Part shown: positions 26,073 through 34,866 of the stretch, piece by piece | Layout: every line of letters begins with the position of its first letter | Numbering within the stretch: position 1 is the first letter of the stretch | Assembly (NCBI RefSeq): GCF_000696185.1 | Contig: NZ_KK853997.1 | Span: 264,730-328,729 of the forward strand | Origin: Kitasatospora cheerisanensis KCTC 2395 | GTDB taxonomy: Bacteria; Actinomycetota; Actinomycetes; Streptomycetales; Streptomycetaceae | Length of the DNA stretch: 64,000 nucleotides | Direction of reading: 5' to 3' | Position numbers and translations under genes: made by a program | Notes under the pieces: generated by a model | What the model was told of the DNA's origin: nothing | Database searches by the model: none | Seen by the model: only the letters and a program-made list of their open reading frames with translations

Positions 26073-29000
26073 ATGGACACCGACAAGCAGGACATTCCCC
26101 GGACCCGTCCCACCTCCCCGTTCGCGGAAGGTGATGCGCCGCTGCCGGACGGCCTGCTGGCCATTCCGGTGGCGACGGCGCTGGTCGCCGCGGACGGCCG
26201 GATCCTGCACTGGAGTCCGGACGCGGAGACCCTGCTCGGTTTCTCCGCCGAGCAGGCGGTGGGTTCGCGGGCCGCCGACCTGCTGGTGGAGGGGCAGCGC
26301 CGTCCGGAGGTGCTGGAGCTGTTCTCCCGGATCGTCGGCGGGCGCCCGTTCTCGGGGATCTTCCCGGTGCGGCACCGGGACGGGCACGTGGTGCGGCTGG
26401 ACTTCCGGACCTTTCCCGTGCTCGGCCCGAACGGCGACCCGATGGTGCTGGCGGTGGCCTCGGACGTCAGCTCGGTGCTGCGACTCGCCTCCGATCTGGC
26501 AGTGCTGGACGGCTTCTTCACCCAGTCCCCGGTCGGCATGGCGGTGTTCGACGCCGAACTGCGCTTCGTCCGCCTGAACGACGCGCTGGCCCGGATCAAC
26601 GGCGTGCCGCAGGAGCAGCACCTGGGCCGGCGGCTGATCGAGGTGCTGCCGAGCATCGACGGGCACCAGGTCGAGGCGATGATGCGCCGGGTGCTGGCCG
26701 ACGGCCGGTCCGTGCTGGACGCCCGTACCCACGGCTGGACGCCGGCCGATCCGGAGCGCGAGCACGCCTGGTCGGTGGCCTGCTTCCGGCTCGACCGGCC
26801 GAACGGCAAGGTGCTCGGGGTGTGCGTGACGGTCGTGGACATCACCGACCGGTTCGAGGCCGAGACCGCCGCCGAGGCCGCGCAGCAGCGGCTGGCACTG
26901 CTGAACGAGGCGTCCACCCGGATCGGCACCACGCTCGACCTGGCGACCACCGCCCGCGAGCTGGCCGAGACCGCCGCGCCGCGGCTGGCCGACACGGTGA
27001 TCGTCGAGGTGCTGGAGTCGATGGTGCGCGGCGGGGCCGTCACCCCGCCGGACCGGTCCGACCGGTCCGCGGTGCTGCGACGGCTGGCGTTCCACACGGT
27101 GCCCGGCAGTGGGATGTCCTCGGTCGCGCCGGTCGGCACCGTCCAGCGCTTCCACCCGAGCAGCCCGTACGCGTGGGCGCTGGCGCACAGCCGGCCGGTG
27201 CTGGTGCCGCACGCGGACGCCCCGGGGATGAACTGGTTCGCCGACGACCCGGTGCGCAGCGCCGCGATCCACGAGCAGGGAGTGCGGTCGTTCATGGTGG
27301 TGCCGCTGATCGCCCGCGGTTCGGCGATCGGCACGGCGACGTTCATGCGCTCGCGCACCGAGGCCCCGTACGACGAGGCGGACGTGGCGCTGGCCGGCGA
27401 GTTGTCGGCCCGGGCGGCGGTGTCGATCGACAACGCGCTGCTGTACACCCGGGAGCGGGACGCCTCCGAGCAGCGCCAGCGCGCGCTGGAGGCCGCCGAG
27501 ACCGCCCAGCAGCGGCTGGCGCTGCTGAACGAGGCGTCCACCCGGATCGGCACCACGCTGGATCTGCACCTGACCGCGCAGGAGCTGGTGGACGTGGTGA
27601 TCCCGCGGTTCGCGGACTTCGTCACCGTCGACATCCGCGAGGCGGTGATGGCGGACGAGGAGCCGGAGCCGGTGCCCGAGTCGGGGTCGGTGCTGCTGCG
27701 GGCCGTCGCGGTCGGCGAGCGCGTCGACGACGACACCGGCACCGCCGGGGTGCGGATGGCGAACGCGGCGGACGAGGTCGGCGGGCCTCGCACTCCGCGC
27801 ACCTGTACGCGCAGGCGATGCGCACGGGCCGTTCGGTGCTGGTGCCGCACGTGGACGAGTTCGCGCTGCGCCGGATCGTCACCTACCCGGACCGGGTGCA
27901 GCCCAGCCTGGACGCGGGCCTGCACTCGTACCTGATGGTGCCGCTGCTGGCGCGGGCCAGGTGCTGGGCGGGGTGGAGTTCGCGCGGATGGCCAACCCGG
28001 AGGCGTTCACGGCGGCGGACCTGGCGCTCGGCGAGGAGTTGGCGGCGCGGGCGGCGGTGTGCATCGACAACGCCCGGCTGTACCGGCGCGAGCGGGACAC
28101 CGCGCTGACGCTGCAGCGCAGTCTGCTGCCGCAGGACGTGCACCACACGCCCGGGCTGGAGATCGCGCACCGGTACCTGCCGTCGACGGTGGGCGACGAG
28201 ATCGGCGGCGACTGGTTCGACGTGGTGCCGCTGACCGGCGGCCGGGTGGCGCTGATCGTCGGCGACGTGATGGGCCACGGCATCCGGGCGGCCGCCACCA
28301 TGGGCCAGCTGCGGACGGTGGCGCGCACGCTGGTGACCCTGGACCTGGATCCGGCGCGGGTGCTGCGCCGGCTGGACGAGGCGACCGCGCAGCTCGGCGA
28401 GGGCCAGTTCGCGACCTGCGTGTGCGCGGTGTTCGACCCCGTCGACGAGGAGTGCATCCTCGCCTCGGCCGGGCACCTGCCGCCGGTGGTGTCGGAGCAC
28501 GACGGTCAGGCCCGGCTGGTGCAGCCGCCGCCCGGGGCGCCGCTGGGCGTGGGCGGCGTGCCGTTCGAGTCGATCCGCTTCCCGCTGCGCGAGGACGGGC
28601 TGCTGGTGCTGTACACGGACGGGCTGGTGGAGCGGCGCGGCCAGGACCTGGACGAGGGCCTGGAGTTGCTGCGCGAGACGGTGACGCACCGTCAGAACAC
28701 CCTGGAGCGGGGCTGCGACGTGGTGCTGGACGCGTTCGGGGCGACGATGGGGCAGGACGACGTCGCAGTGATCATGGCCCATGCCGGGCCGGTCGGCGAG
28801 GACCGGCTGGCCACGCTCCCGCTGTCCGGCGATCCGGCGCTGCTGCGGCACGCCCGGGAGTTCACCCGGCGGACCCTGTCGGGCTGGGGGCTGGCCTCGT
28901 TGGTGGAGCCGGTGGTGCTGCTCACCGGGGAGTTGCTGTCGAACGCGTTGATGCACGCGGGTTCGCCGCTGCAGCTGCGGGTGTTCCGCGGGGCGCTGCT

Positions 29001-29175
29001 GACGGTGGAGGTGTCGGACGCGGACAGCCGCGAGCCGCGACTGCGGCCGTCGGGCCCGCACGACGAGGGCGGCCGGGGCATGCAGCTGATCAACGAACTG
29101 GCGCACCGCTGGGGCAGTCGGGCGACCCGGGACGGCAAAGTGGTCTGGTTCGAGATGGAGATCCCGGCCCGCTGA
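26073..29175 (+). CDS. PAS/GAF/SpoIIE PP2C phosphatase with HATPase domain, two apparent frameshifts
   Basis: About 1034 aa when repaired. Order: PAS (about 30-140), PAS_4 (about 145-265), GAF (about 280-470), a second GAF whose start duplicates the first (QQRLALLNEASTRIGTTLDL occurs twice), SpoIIE-type PP2C (LQRSLLPQD, EIGGDWFDVVPL, GDVMGHGIRAAATMG, YTDGLVERRG) and a C-terminal HATPase_c_2 (ELLSNALMHAG). Such Rsb-type proteins couple signals to anti-sigma factor antagonists. Frame breaks at about 27785 and 27956 are each repaired by one extra G in GGGCC, giving GGASHSAHLYAQ and LLARGQVLGGVEF. Confidence 0.85.
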
Positions 29176-29231
29176 TCGGATCGTCCCACCGGCTGTGCCC
29201 GGCCTCCGTCGCCCACCTCCGACCGTCTCGC

Positions 29232-29269
29232 TCACCCGCCACGGCGGCGGCGTTGCGCCGGGCGGGTGA
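29232..29269 (+). terminator. terminator-like hairpin after the phosphatase gene
   Basis: 9-bp outer arms (29232-29240 and 29261-29269) enclose a second 5-bp stem (29248-29252 and 29256-29260). It lies 56 bp past the stop and before the next gene's ribosome site. Confidence 0.55.
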
Positions 29270-29348
29270 CGGCGGGTCCGACGGCACGCGCCGCCGCCCG
29301 GCGCTCCACCAGGATCGGTCGCGTACAGCACGATCCATGGAGGACTTG

Positions 29349-29738
29349 ATGCGTTCCACCACTTCCGGGCTCACCGCCGCCTTCCTCGCCGGCCTCGCCC
29401 TGCTCGGCTCAGCGGGCGCCGCCTCGGCGCACGACCACCCGCACGGGTCGTTCGCCGTCGGCGGCGACGCGACGGCCCAGGGCGGCGACGCGACGGCGAT
29501 CGGCGGGAAGGGCTGGGCCCAGGGCGGCGACGCACTGGCGATCGCCGGTGAGGCGGGCGCACTGGCCGGCAACGCGACGGCCGTCGGCGACGACGCCTGG
29601 GCGCAGGGCGGGAACGCGCTCGCACTCGACGGCAATGCCGAGGCGCTGACCGGATCGGCGGTCGCCGTCAACGGCGACGCCACGGCGTACGGAGGCGAGG
29701 CGATCGCGATCGGCGGGGACGCGTTCTCCTCGCGGTGA
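29349..29738 (+). CDS. secreted protein of 13 heptad repeats, predicted beta-roll
   Basis: About 129 aa. Sec signal (SGLTAAFLAGLALLGSAGAASA), a His/Pro spacer (HDHPHGSF), then 13 exact seven-residue repeats with pattern A-x-G-[GDN]-[DNE]-A-x, for example AVGGDAT, AQGGDAT, AQGGDAL, ALAGNAT, AVNGDAT, AIGGDAF. There are no Cys and few charges beyond Asp/Glu. The periodicity resembles the left-handed parallel beta-roll of YadA-type adhesin heads, which have a 14-residue turn with alternating A/V/I and G/N/D. That is inference from pattern only. GGAGG lies 5 bp before ATG 29349. ATG 29337 is also in frame. Confidence 0.75.
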   Translation: MRSTTSGLTAAFLAGLALLGSAGAASAHDHPHGSFAVGGDATAQGGDATAIGGKGWAQGGDALAIAGEAGALAGNATAVGDDAWAQGGNALALDGNAEALTGSAVAVNGDATAYGGEAIAIGGDAFSSR

Positions 29739-29858
29739 CCCGCACAGGTGACGTTCCGTCAGGGGTGCGCGGCCGGCCGGTCTCCTGCTGCCCCGCACGG
29801 GTGACGCTCCGTCAGGGGCGGTCCCGGCCGGGCGGCGTCCTGCTGACCCGCACGGCCG
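29736..29858. repeat. imperfect tandem repeat, about 53-55 bp period
   Basis: Units begin at 29736, 29789 and (partial) 29844 with TGACCCGCAC or TGCCCCGCAC. The first two each include a TGACG-N3-CGTCA palindrome and end in CTCCTGCTG or GTCCTGCTG. The array spans the stop of the heptad-repeat gene and reaches almost to the convergent SDR gene. Confidence 0.7.
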
Positions 29859-29880
29859 GTCCGGTCCGCGTGCGGGGCGG

Positions 29881-30648
29881 CTACAGGGGCGTGACGTAGG
29901 CGCCGGAGATGCCGCCGTCCACCAGGAAGGTGTTGGCGGTCATGAAGGAGGAGTCGTCGCTGGCCAGGAACGCGACCGCCGCGGCGATCTCCTCAGGTTC
30001 GGCGAACCGGCCGAGCGGGATGTGCACCAGCCGGCGGGCGGCCCGCTCCGGGTCCTTGGCGAACAGCTCCTGCAGCAGCGGGGTGTTGACCGGGCCCGGG
30101 CACAGCGCGTTGACCCGGATCCCCTCCCGGGCGAACTCGACGCCCAGCTCGCGGCTCATCGACAGCACCCCGCCCTTGGAGGCGCTGTAGGAGATCTGCG
30201 AGGTCGCCGCGCCCATCACCGCCACGAACGACGCGGTGTTGATGATCGAACCCTTGCCCTGGCGCCGCATGTGCCCGATCGCGTACTTGCAGCACAGGTA
30301 GACGGAGGTCAGGTTGACGTCCTGGACGCGCTTCCACGCCTCCAGGCCGGTGACCAGGATCGAGTCGTCGTCGGCCGGCGAGATGCCGGCGTTGTTGAAC
30401 GCCACGTCCAGGCTGCCGTAGTGCTCGACGGCGGTGTCGAACAGGACCCGGACCTGCTCCTCGTCCGACACGTCGGTGCGCACGAACAGGCCGCCGACCT
30501 CGTTGGCGGCCTTGGCGCCGGTCTCCTCGTCGATGTCGGCGCACACCACCTTCGCCCCCTCGGCGACGAACCGGCGCACGGTGGCCAGGCCGATGCCGCT
30601 GCCCGCGCCGGTGACGACCGCCACCCGGCCCTCGAGTCGCTTGGTCAT
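29881..30648 (-). CDS. SDR family oxidoreductase
   Basis: 255 aa, full-length classical short-chain dehydrogenase. TGAGSGIG (NAD(P)-binding), NNAG, the catalytic Ser of NTASF, and YSASKGG (Tyr-X3-Lys) are present. The Asp in VVCADID after beta-2 suggests NAD preference. GGAGG lies before ATG 30648, only 4 bp after the aldehyde dehydrogenase stop, so it is co-transcribed. In the monoamine pathway context it may oxidise an alcohol intermediate, but this is inferred. Confidence 0.9.
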   Translation of the reverse strand: MTKRLEGRVAVVTGAGSGIGLATVRRFVAEGAKVVCADIDEETGAKAANEVGGLFVRTDVSDEEQVRVLFDTAVEHYGSLDVAFNNAGISPADDDSILVTGLEAWKRVQDVNLTSVYLCCKYAIGHMRRQGKGSIINTASFVAVMGAATSQISYSASKGGVLSMSRELGVEFAREGIRVNALCPGPVNTPLLQELFAKDPERAARRLVHIPLGRFAEPEEIAAAVAFLASDDSSFMTANTFLVDGGISGAYVTPL

Positions 30649-30652
30649 GGGT

Positions 30653-32029
30653 TCATTCCTCCGTCGCGATGAAGACGTTCTTGGTCTCGGTGAAGGCGTG
30701 CAGGGCGTCGGGGCCGAGTTCGCGGCCCAGGCCGGACTGTTTGAAGCCGCCGAACGGCGTCCAGTAGCGCACCGAGGAGTGCGAGTTGACGGACAGGTTG
30801 CCCGCCTCGACGGCGCGGGCGACGCGCAGCGCCTGGCCCACGTCCCGGGTCCAGATCGAGCCGGACAGGCCGTACTCGGTGGCGTTGGCGATCCGCACCA
30901 CGTCGCTCTCGCCGCGGAACGGCACCACCGCGACCACCGGCCCGAACACCTCCTCGGTGAACGCCCGGTGGTCGGGCGCGATCGGCGCGAGCACCGTCGG
31001 CGGGTACCAGAAGCCCAGCCCCTCCGGGGCGCTGCCGCGGAACGCCACCTCGGTGTCGCCATCCACGTACGAGGCGACGCGCTGCCGGTGCGCGGCCGAG
31101 ATCAGCGGCCCCATCTCGGTCTTCTCGTCCGCCGGGTCGCCCACCCGGACGGCCCGCACGGCGGTCTCCAACTTGGCCATGAACGCCTCGAACACGCTCG
31201 CCTCGACCAGGATCCGGGACCGGGCACAGCAGTCCTGCCCCGCGTTGTCGAACACCGCGTACGGGGCGGTGGCCGCCGCCTTGTCCAGGTCCGCGTCGGC
31301 GAACACGATGTTGGCGCTCTTGCCGCCGAGCTCCAGCGTCACCGGCTTGACCTGGGCCGCGCAGCCGGCCATCACGGACTTGCCGACGGCGGTCGACCCC
31401 GTGAACACCACCTTCCGGACGTCCGGGTGCGTGACGAAGCGCTGCCCGACCACCGGCCCTCGCCCCGGCAGGACCTGTAGCACGCCCTCGGGCAGGCCCG
31501 CACGCAGGGCGAGTTCGCCCAGGTGCAGGGCGGTCAGCGGGGTGAGCTCGGCCGGTTTGACGATCACCGTGTTGCCCGCCGCCAGGGCGGGGGCGAGGGC
31601 CCAGACGGCGATCGGCAGCGGGAAGTTCCACGGCACGATCACGCCGACCACGCCGAGCGGTTCGTGGAAGGTGACGTCGAGGCCGCCGGCGACCGGGATC
31701 TGACGGCCGAACAGGCGCTCCGGCGCGCCCGCGTAGTACTCGATGACGTCGCGCGCGTGGCCGGCCTCCCATCGGGCGTTGCCGATGGTGTGCCCCGCGT
31801 TGGCGACCTCCAGGGCGGCCAGGTGCTCCCGGTCCGCGTCCACCTCGGCGGCGAAGCGGCGCAGCAGGCGGGCCCGGTCGCCCGGACTGACGGACCGCCA
31901 GCTCTCGAACGCGGCCTTGGCACGGGCGATCGCGGCGTCGGCGTCGGCCTGCCCCGCCAGGTCGACGGTGGCGATCACCTCCTCGGTGGCGGGGTTGACC
32001 ACCTGGTACGGATCGGACTGCTCGATCAC
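30653..32029 (-). CDS. aldehyde dehydrogenase
   Basis: About 458 aa, NAD(P)-dependent. PWNFPL, KPAELTPLTAL, FTGSTAVGKS, the general base in LELGGKSANIVF and the nucleophile Cys of GQDCCARSR are all present. Similar to gamma-glutamyl-aminobutyraldehyde/betaine aldehyde dehydrogenases. Placed between a glutamine-synthetase-like ligase and an SDR, it probably oxidises a gamma-glutamyl-aldehyde. GTG 32029 is chosen (GAGGAG 5 bp upstream). The 155 bp to the next gene contain short GCAGGTG repeats but no gene. Confidence 0.9.
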   Translation of the reverse strand: MIEQSDPYQVVNPATEEVIATVDLAGQADADAAIARAKAAFESWRSVSPGDRARLLRRFAAEVDADREHLAALEVANAGHTIGNARWEAGHARDVIEYYAGAPERLFGRQIPVAGGLDVTFHEPLGVVGVIVPWNFPLPIAVWALAPALAAGNTVIVKPAELTPLTALHLGELALRAGLPEGVLQVLPGRGPVVGQRFVTHPDVRKVVFTGSTAVGKSVMAGCAAQVKPVTLELGGKSANIVFADADLDKAAATAPYAVFDNAGQDCCARSRILVEASVFEAFMAKLETAVRAVRVGDPADEKTEMGPLISAAHRQRVASYVDGDTEVAFRGSAPEGLGFWYPPTVLAPIAPDHRAFTEEVFGPVVAVVPFRGESDVVRIANATEYGLSGSIWTRDVGQALRVARAVEAGNLSVNSHSSVRYWTPFGGFKQSGLGRELGPDALHAFTETKNVFIATEE

Positions 32030-32184
32030 ACGCTCTCCTCGGGTGTGCTGTGTCGACGCCGCCTGTCGCTCGGTGGCGCTCGGTGGCGCTGCCCTCTTCG
32101 CTGCCGGGTCGCCCGAACGCAGGTCGCCGGCGCGCAGGTGTCCGCGTGCAGGTGCCCCGCGTGCAGGTGCTCCGGCGTCCGCGC

Positions 32185-33600
32185 TCACAGCCGCTCGAAG
32201 CCGCGGCGGCGCTCCCAGTCGGTCACGGCGGCGGCGTACGCGGCGAGTTCGACCCGGCCCGCGTGGGCGTAGTGCCGGACCACGTCCTTGCCGAACGCCT
32301 CGGTCGCCGCCTCGCTGCGGTCGAACAGCTCGATCGCCTCGCGCAGCGTGGCGGGCACCCTCGGGGCGTCAGAGGCATAGGCGTTGCCGGTGAACTCGGG
32401 CTCCAGGGGCAGCTGGTGCTCGACGCCGTACAGCCCCGCGGCGATCAGCGCGGCCACCGCCAGGTACGGGTTGACGTCCCCGCCGGGCACCCGGTTCTCG
32501 AACCGCAGCGACCCGCCGTGCCCGACCACCCGCAGCGCGCACGTCCGGTTGTCGCGGCCCCAGGCGATCGCGGTCGGTGCGAAGCTGCCCGCCACGAAGC
32601 GCTTGTACGAGTTGACGGTCGGGGCGAGCAGCAGCGCGAACTCGCCGAGGCAGGCGAGCTGACCGGCCAGGAAGTGCTCCATCGTCCGCGAGAACCGGCC
32701 CTGCTGCCCGTGCCCGTTCGGGCCCTCGGCGTCGTTCTGGCCGCCTTCTCCCTGCTGCTCTGCCGCGGCGGGGAACACCGGGCGATCCTGCTGGTCGCGC
32801 AGGCTCAGGTGGATGTGGCAGGAGTTGCCTTCCCGCTGGTCGTACTTGGCCATGAAGGTGAGGCTGACGCCCTCCTGTGCGGCGATCTCCTTGGCGCCGG
32901 TCTTGTACACCGCATGGTCGTCACAGCAGGTGAGCGCGTCGGTGTAGCGGAAGGCGATCTCGTGCTGGCCGAGGTTGCACTCGCCCTTCGCCGACTCCAC
33001 CACCAGCCCCGCGCCCGCCATCCCGGTGCGCAGCCTGCGCAGCAGCGGCTCGATCCGGCCGGTGCCCAGGATCGAGTAGTCCACGTTGTACTGGTTGACG
33101 GGCGTGAGGTCCTGGTAGTGCTTCTCCCAGGCTCGCTCGTAACTGTCGCGGAACACCATGAACTCCAGCTCGGTGCCCACGTACGCCCGCCACCCGTAGC
33201 CGGCGAGCCGGTCCAGCTGACGGCGCAGCACCTGGCGCGGCGACACCACGACCGGGCTACCGTCCTGGTGCGCGAGGTCGCACTGCACCATTGCGGTGGC
33301 CGGGTGCCACGGCACCATCCGCAGGGTCGCCAGGTCGGGCCGGAACACCAGATCGCCGTAGCCGGTCTCCCACGAGGACACCGCATAGCCGTCCACGGTG
33401 TTCATCTCCACGTCCACCGCCAGCAGGTAGCCGCAGCCCTCGGCTCCGCCGGCCAGCACCTCGTTCAGGAAGTACTCCGCCGCCAGCCGCTTGCCCTGCA
33501 ACCGTCCCTGCATGTCGGTGACCGCCAGCACCACGGTCTCCACCGCGCCTTCGGCCACCAGACTGCGCAGCCGCTCCACCGTGAGTCGCGCGTCGGTCAT
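32185..33600 (-). CDS. glutamine synthetase-like gamma-glutamylamide ligase (GlnA4-like)
   Basis: 471 aa. Glutamine-synthetase fold with MQGRLQGKRL (N-terminal domain), ELEFMVF, KGECNLGQHE, NSCHIHLSL (ATP/Glu site), APTVNSYKRF and RFENRVPGGDVNPYLA. It lacks the adenylylation-site loop of GlnA and resembles the gamma-glutamyl-polyamine/ethanolamine synthetases. The gene order ligase, aldehyde dehydrogenase, SDR is like the glnA4 (gamma-glutamylethanolamide synthetase) region of S. coelicolor. It would activate ethanolamine or a polyamine with glutamate as the first step of its use as nitrogen source. Confidence 0.85.
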   Translation of the reverse strand: MTDARLTVERLRSLVAEGAVETVVLAVTDMQGRLQGKRLAAEYFLNEVLAGGAEGCGYLLAVDVEMNTVDGYAVSSWETGYGDLVFRPDLATLRMVPWHPATAMVQCDLAHQDGSPVVVSPRQVLRRQLDRLAGYGWRAYVGTELEFMVFRDSYERAWEKHYQDLTPVNQYNVDYSILGTGRIEPLLRRLRTGMAGAGLVVESAKGECNLGQHEIAFRYTDALTCCDDHAVYKTGAKEIAAQEGVSLTFMAKYDQREGNSCHIHLSLRDQQDRPVFPAAAEQQGEGGQNDAEGPNGHGQQGRFSRTMEHFLAGQLACLGEFALLLAPTVNSYKRFVAGSFAPTAIAWGRDNRTCALRVVGHGGSLRFENRVPGGDVNPYLAVAALIAAGLYGVEHQLPLEPEFTGNAYASDAPRVPATLREAIELFDRSEAATEAFGKDVVRHYAHAGRVELAAYAAAVTDWERRRGFERL

Positions 33601-33974
33601 CGGCCCTCCACCTCCGCCGCCCCGGGTGCGCCTCGGCAGTCTGTACGACTGCCGCGACGCCGACCACCACAGCGACGATGATTCCGCCCCGGACCCGCCC
33701 GCACCAGTGACCGCGCGCGTGTCGGCAGAAACTGACCCTTCGTCAGAACATCGTCCATTCCTCTGATATGACGCTCAATCAGTCGGCATCCTCCGCCTCT
33801 CCCTCACCATCGCCCCGCACTGACCACCGTGCCGCCCTCCCGTCACCCGCCGTCCTCCGGAGCACAACGCCTTTGCGGCGGGCCGGAATTCGCTTGCACC
33901 GATCCGGTGCACCTGATTCGGTGCCGCGTGCACGCCCTTTGCCCTGCCGCCCTCCCCTCTGGAGTTCACCACCC
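33601..33974. other. divergent promoter region of the ligase and GNAT genes
   Basis: There is no gene I trust. A frame open from ATG 33768 into the GNAT gene is Ser/Pro/Arg-rich without a ribosome site. The palindrome CTGACCCTTCGTCAG at 33732-33746 is a variant of the dispersed TGACG motif, about 130 bp upstream of the ligase start. Confidence 0.5.
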
Positions 33975-34859
33975 GTGACGTTCCGTCTGACCGCCCTCGC
34001 CGATCCTGCTCCGCTCGCCCACACCCGTCGCCTGACCTGGCTGGCCTCCGACCCCGACGGCACGCCACTCGGAGCCGCCACGCTGGCGCTCTTCACCTCG
34101 ACCGGCCAGGCCCACCTGTCCTCCCTCACCCTGAACGTGCACCCCGCCGAACGCCGGCGCGGCGTCGGTTCGGCACTGCTTTCGGCCGCAGCTTCGGCGG
34201 CCCGCGAGGACGGCCGCCGGGTCCTGCTGGTCCAGGCGGTCGAGGGCTCCCCCGGCGACGGCTTCCTCTCCGCGCGGGACTTCACGCGGGCGCTGGTCCT
34301 CGAGTACGGCCGGCTCGACCTGACCGTTCCTGCCGACCCGTCGGCCACCGCCGAGGTTCCGCTCCACCCCGGCTACCGGCTGGTCTCCTGGCTCGGCAGC
34401 TGCCCGGACGAGTGGCTGGCCACCTTCACCCTCTCGCGCACTGCCATGGACGACATGCCCATGGGCGACACCGACTTCGGTCTCCTCGTCTGGGACGAGG
34501 CGCGGGTCCTCGCCGCCGCGAAGGCAGTTGCGGACCGGGGTGAACTGCTGCACACCGTCGCCGCGGTGGAGGAGGCCACCGGCACCATCGTCGGCTTCAC
34601 CGAACTGGTGCTCCCTGCCGGCCGGGCCGGCGACGCCCAGCACTACGGCACCGGCGTGCTGCCCGCCCACCGCCGACGGGGCCTCGCCCGGGCCATGAAG
34701 GCCGAGGCGATCCGCTGGGCGCGCAGCGAGCAGCCTGGGATCACCGGTCTGCTGACCGACACCGCCGAGCACAACGCCGGCATGCTCGCCGTGAACCACG
34801 CCCTGGGCTACCGCCCCACTCACCGCTCCGTCGAGTTCCGCCTCTCCCTTCAGTCCTGA
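33975..34859 (+). CDS. GNAT acetyltransferase with two GNAT domains
   Basis: About 294 aa. The first acetyl-CoA site is NVHPAERRRGVGSALLSAA (about 55-75), the second GVLPAHRRRGLARAMKAEAI (about 235-255), each followed by the usual helix. The C-terminal NHALGYRPTHRSVEF is typical of the final strand. Substrate unknown. GTG 33975 is chosen (MTFRLTALADP) with GGAG upstream. Its stop is 7 bp from the convergent acyltransferase stop. Confidence 0.83.
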   Translation: MTFRLTALADPAPLAHTRRLTWLASDPDGTPLGAATLALFTSTGQAHLSSLTLNVHPAERRRGVGSALLSAAASAAREDGRRVLLVQAVEGSPGDGFLSARDFTRALVLEYGRLDLTVPADPSATAEVPLHPGYRLVSWLGSCPDEWLATFTLSRTAMDDMPMGDTDFGLLVWDEARVLAAAKAVADRGELLHTVAAVEEATGTIVGFTELVLPAGRAGDAQHYGTGVLPAHRRRGLARAMKAEAIRWARSEQPGITGLLTDTAEHNAGMLAVNHALGYRPTHRSVEFRLSLQS

Positions 34860-34866
34860 CGCCTGC

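Noticed and set aside
25938..27569. Upstream extension of the pseudouridine synthase frame
   Set aside because: It runs into the divergent SpoIIE gene; the ribosome site and conserved N-terminus support GTG 25937.
33768..33974. ATG 33768 as start of the double-GNAT gene
   Set aside because: The 69 extra codons are Ser/Pro/Arg-rich, lack a ribosome site, and end before the conserved fold.
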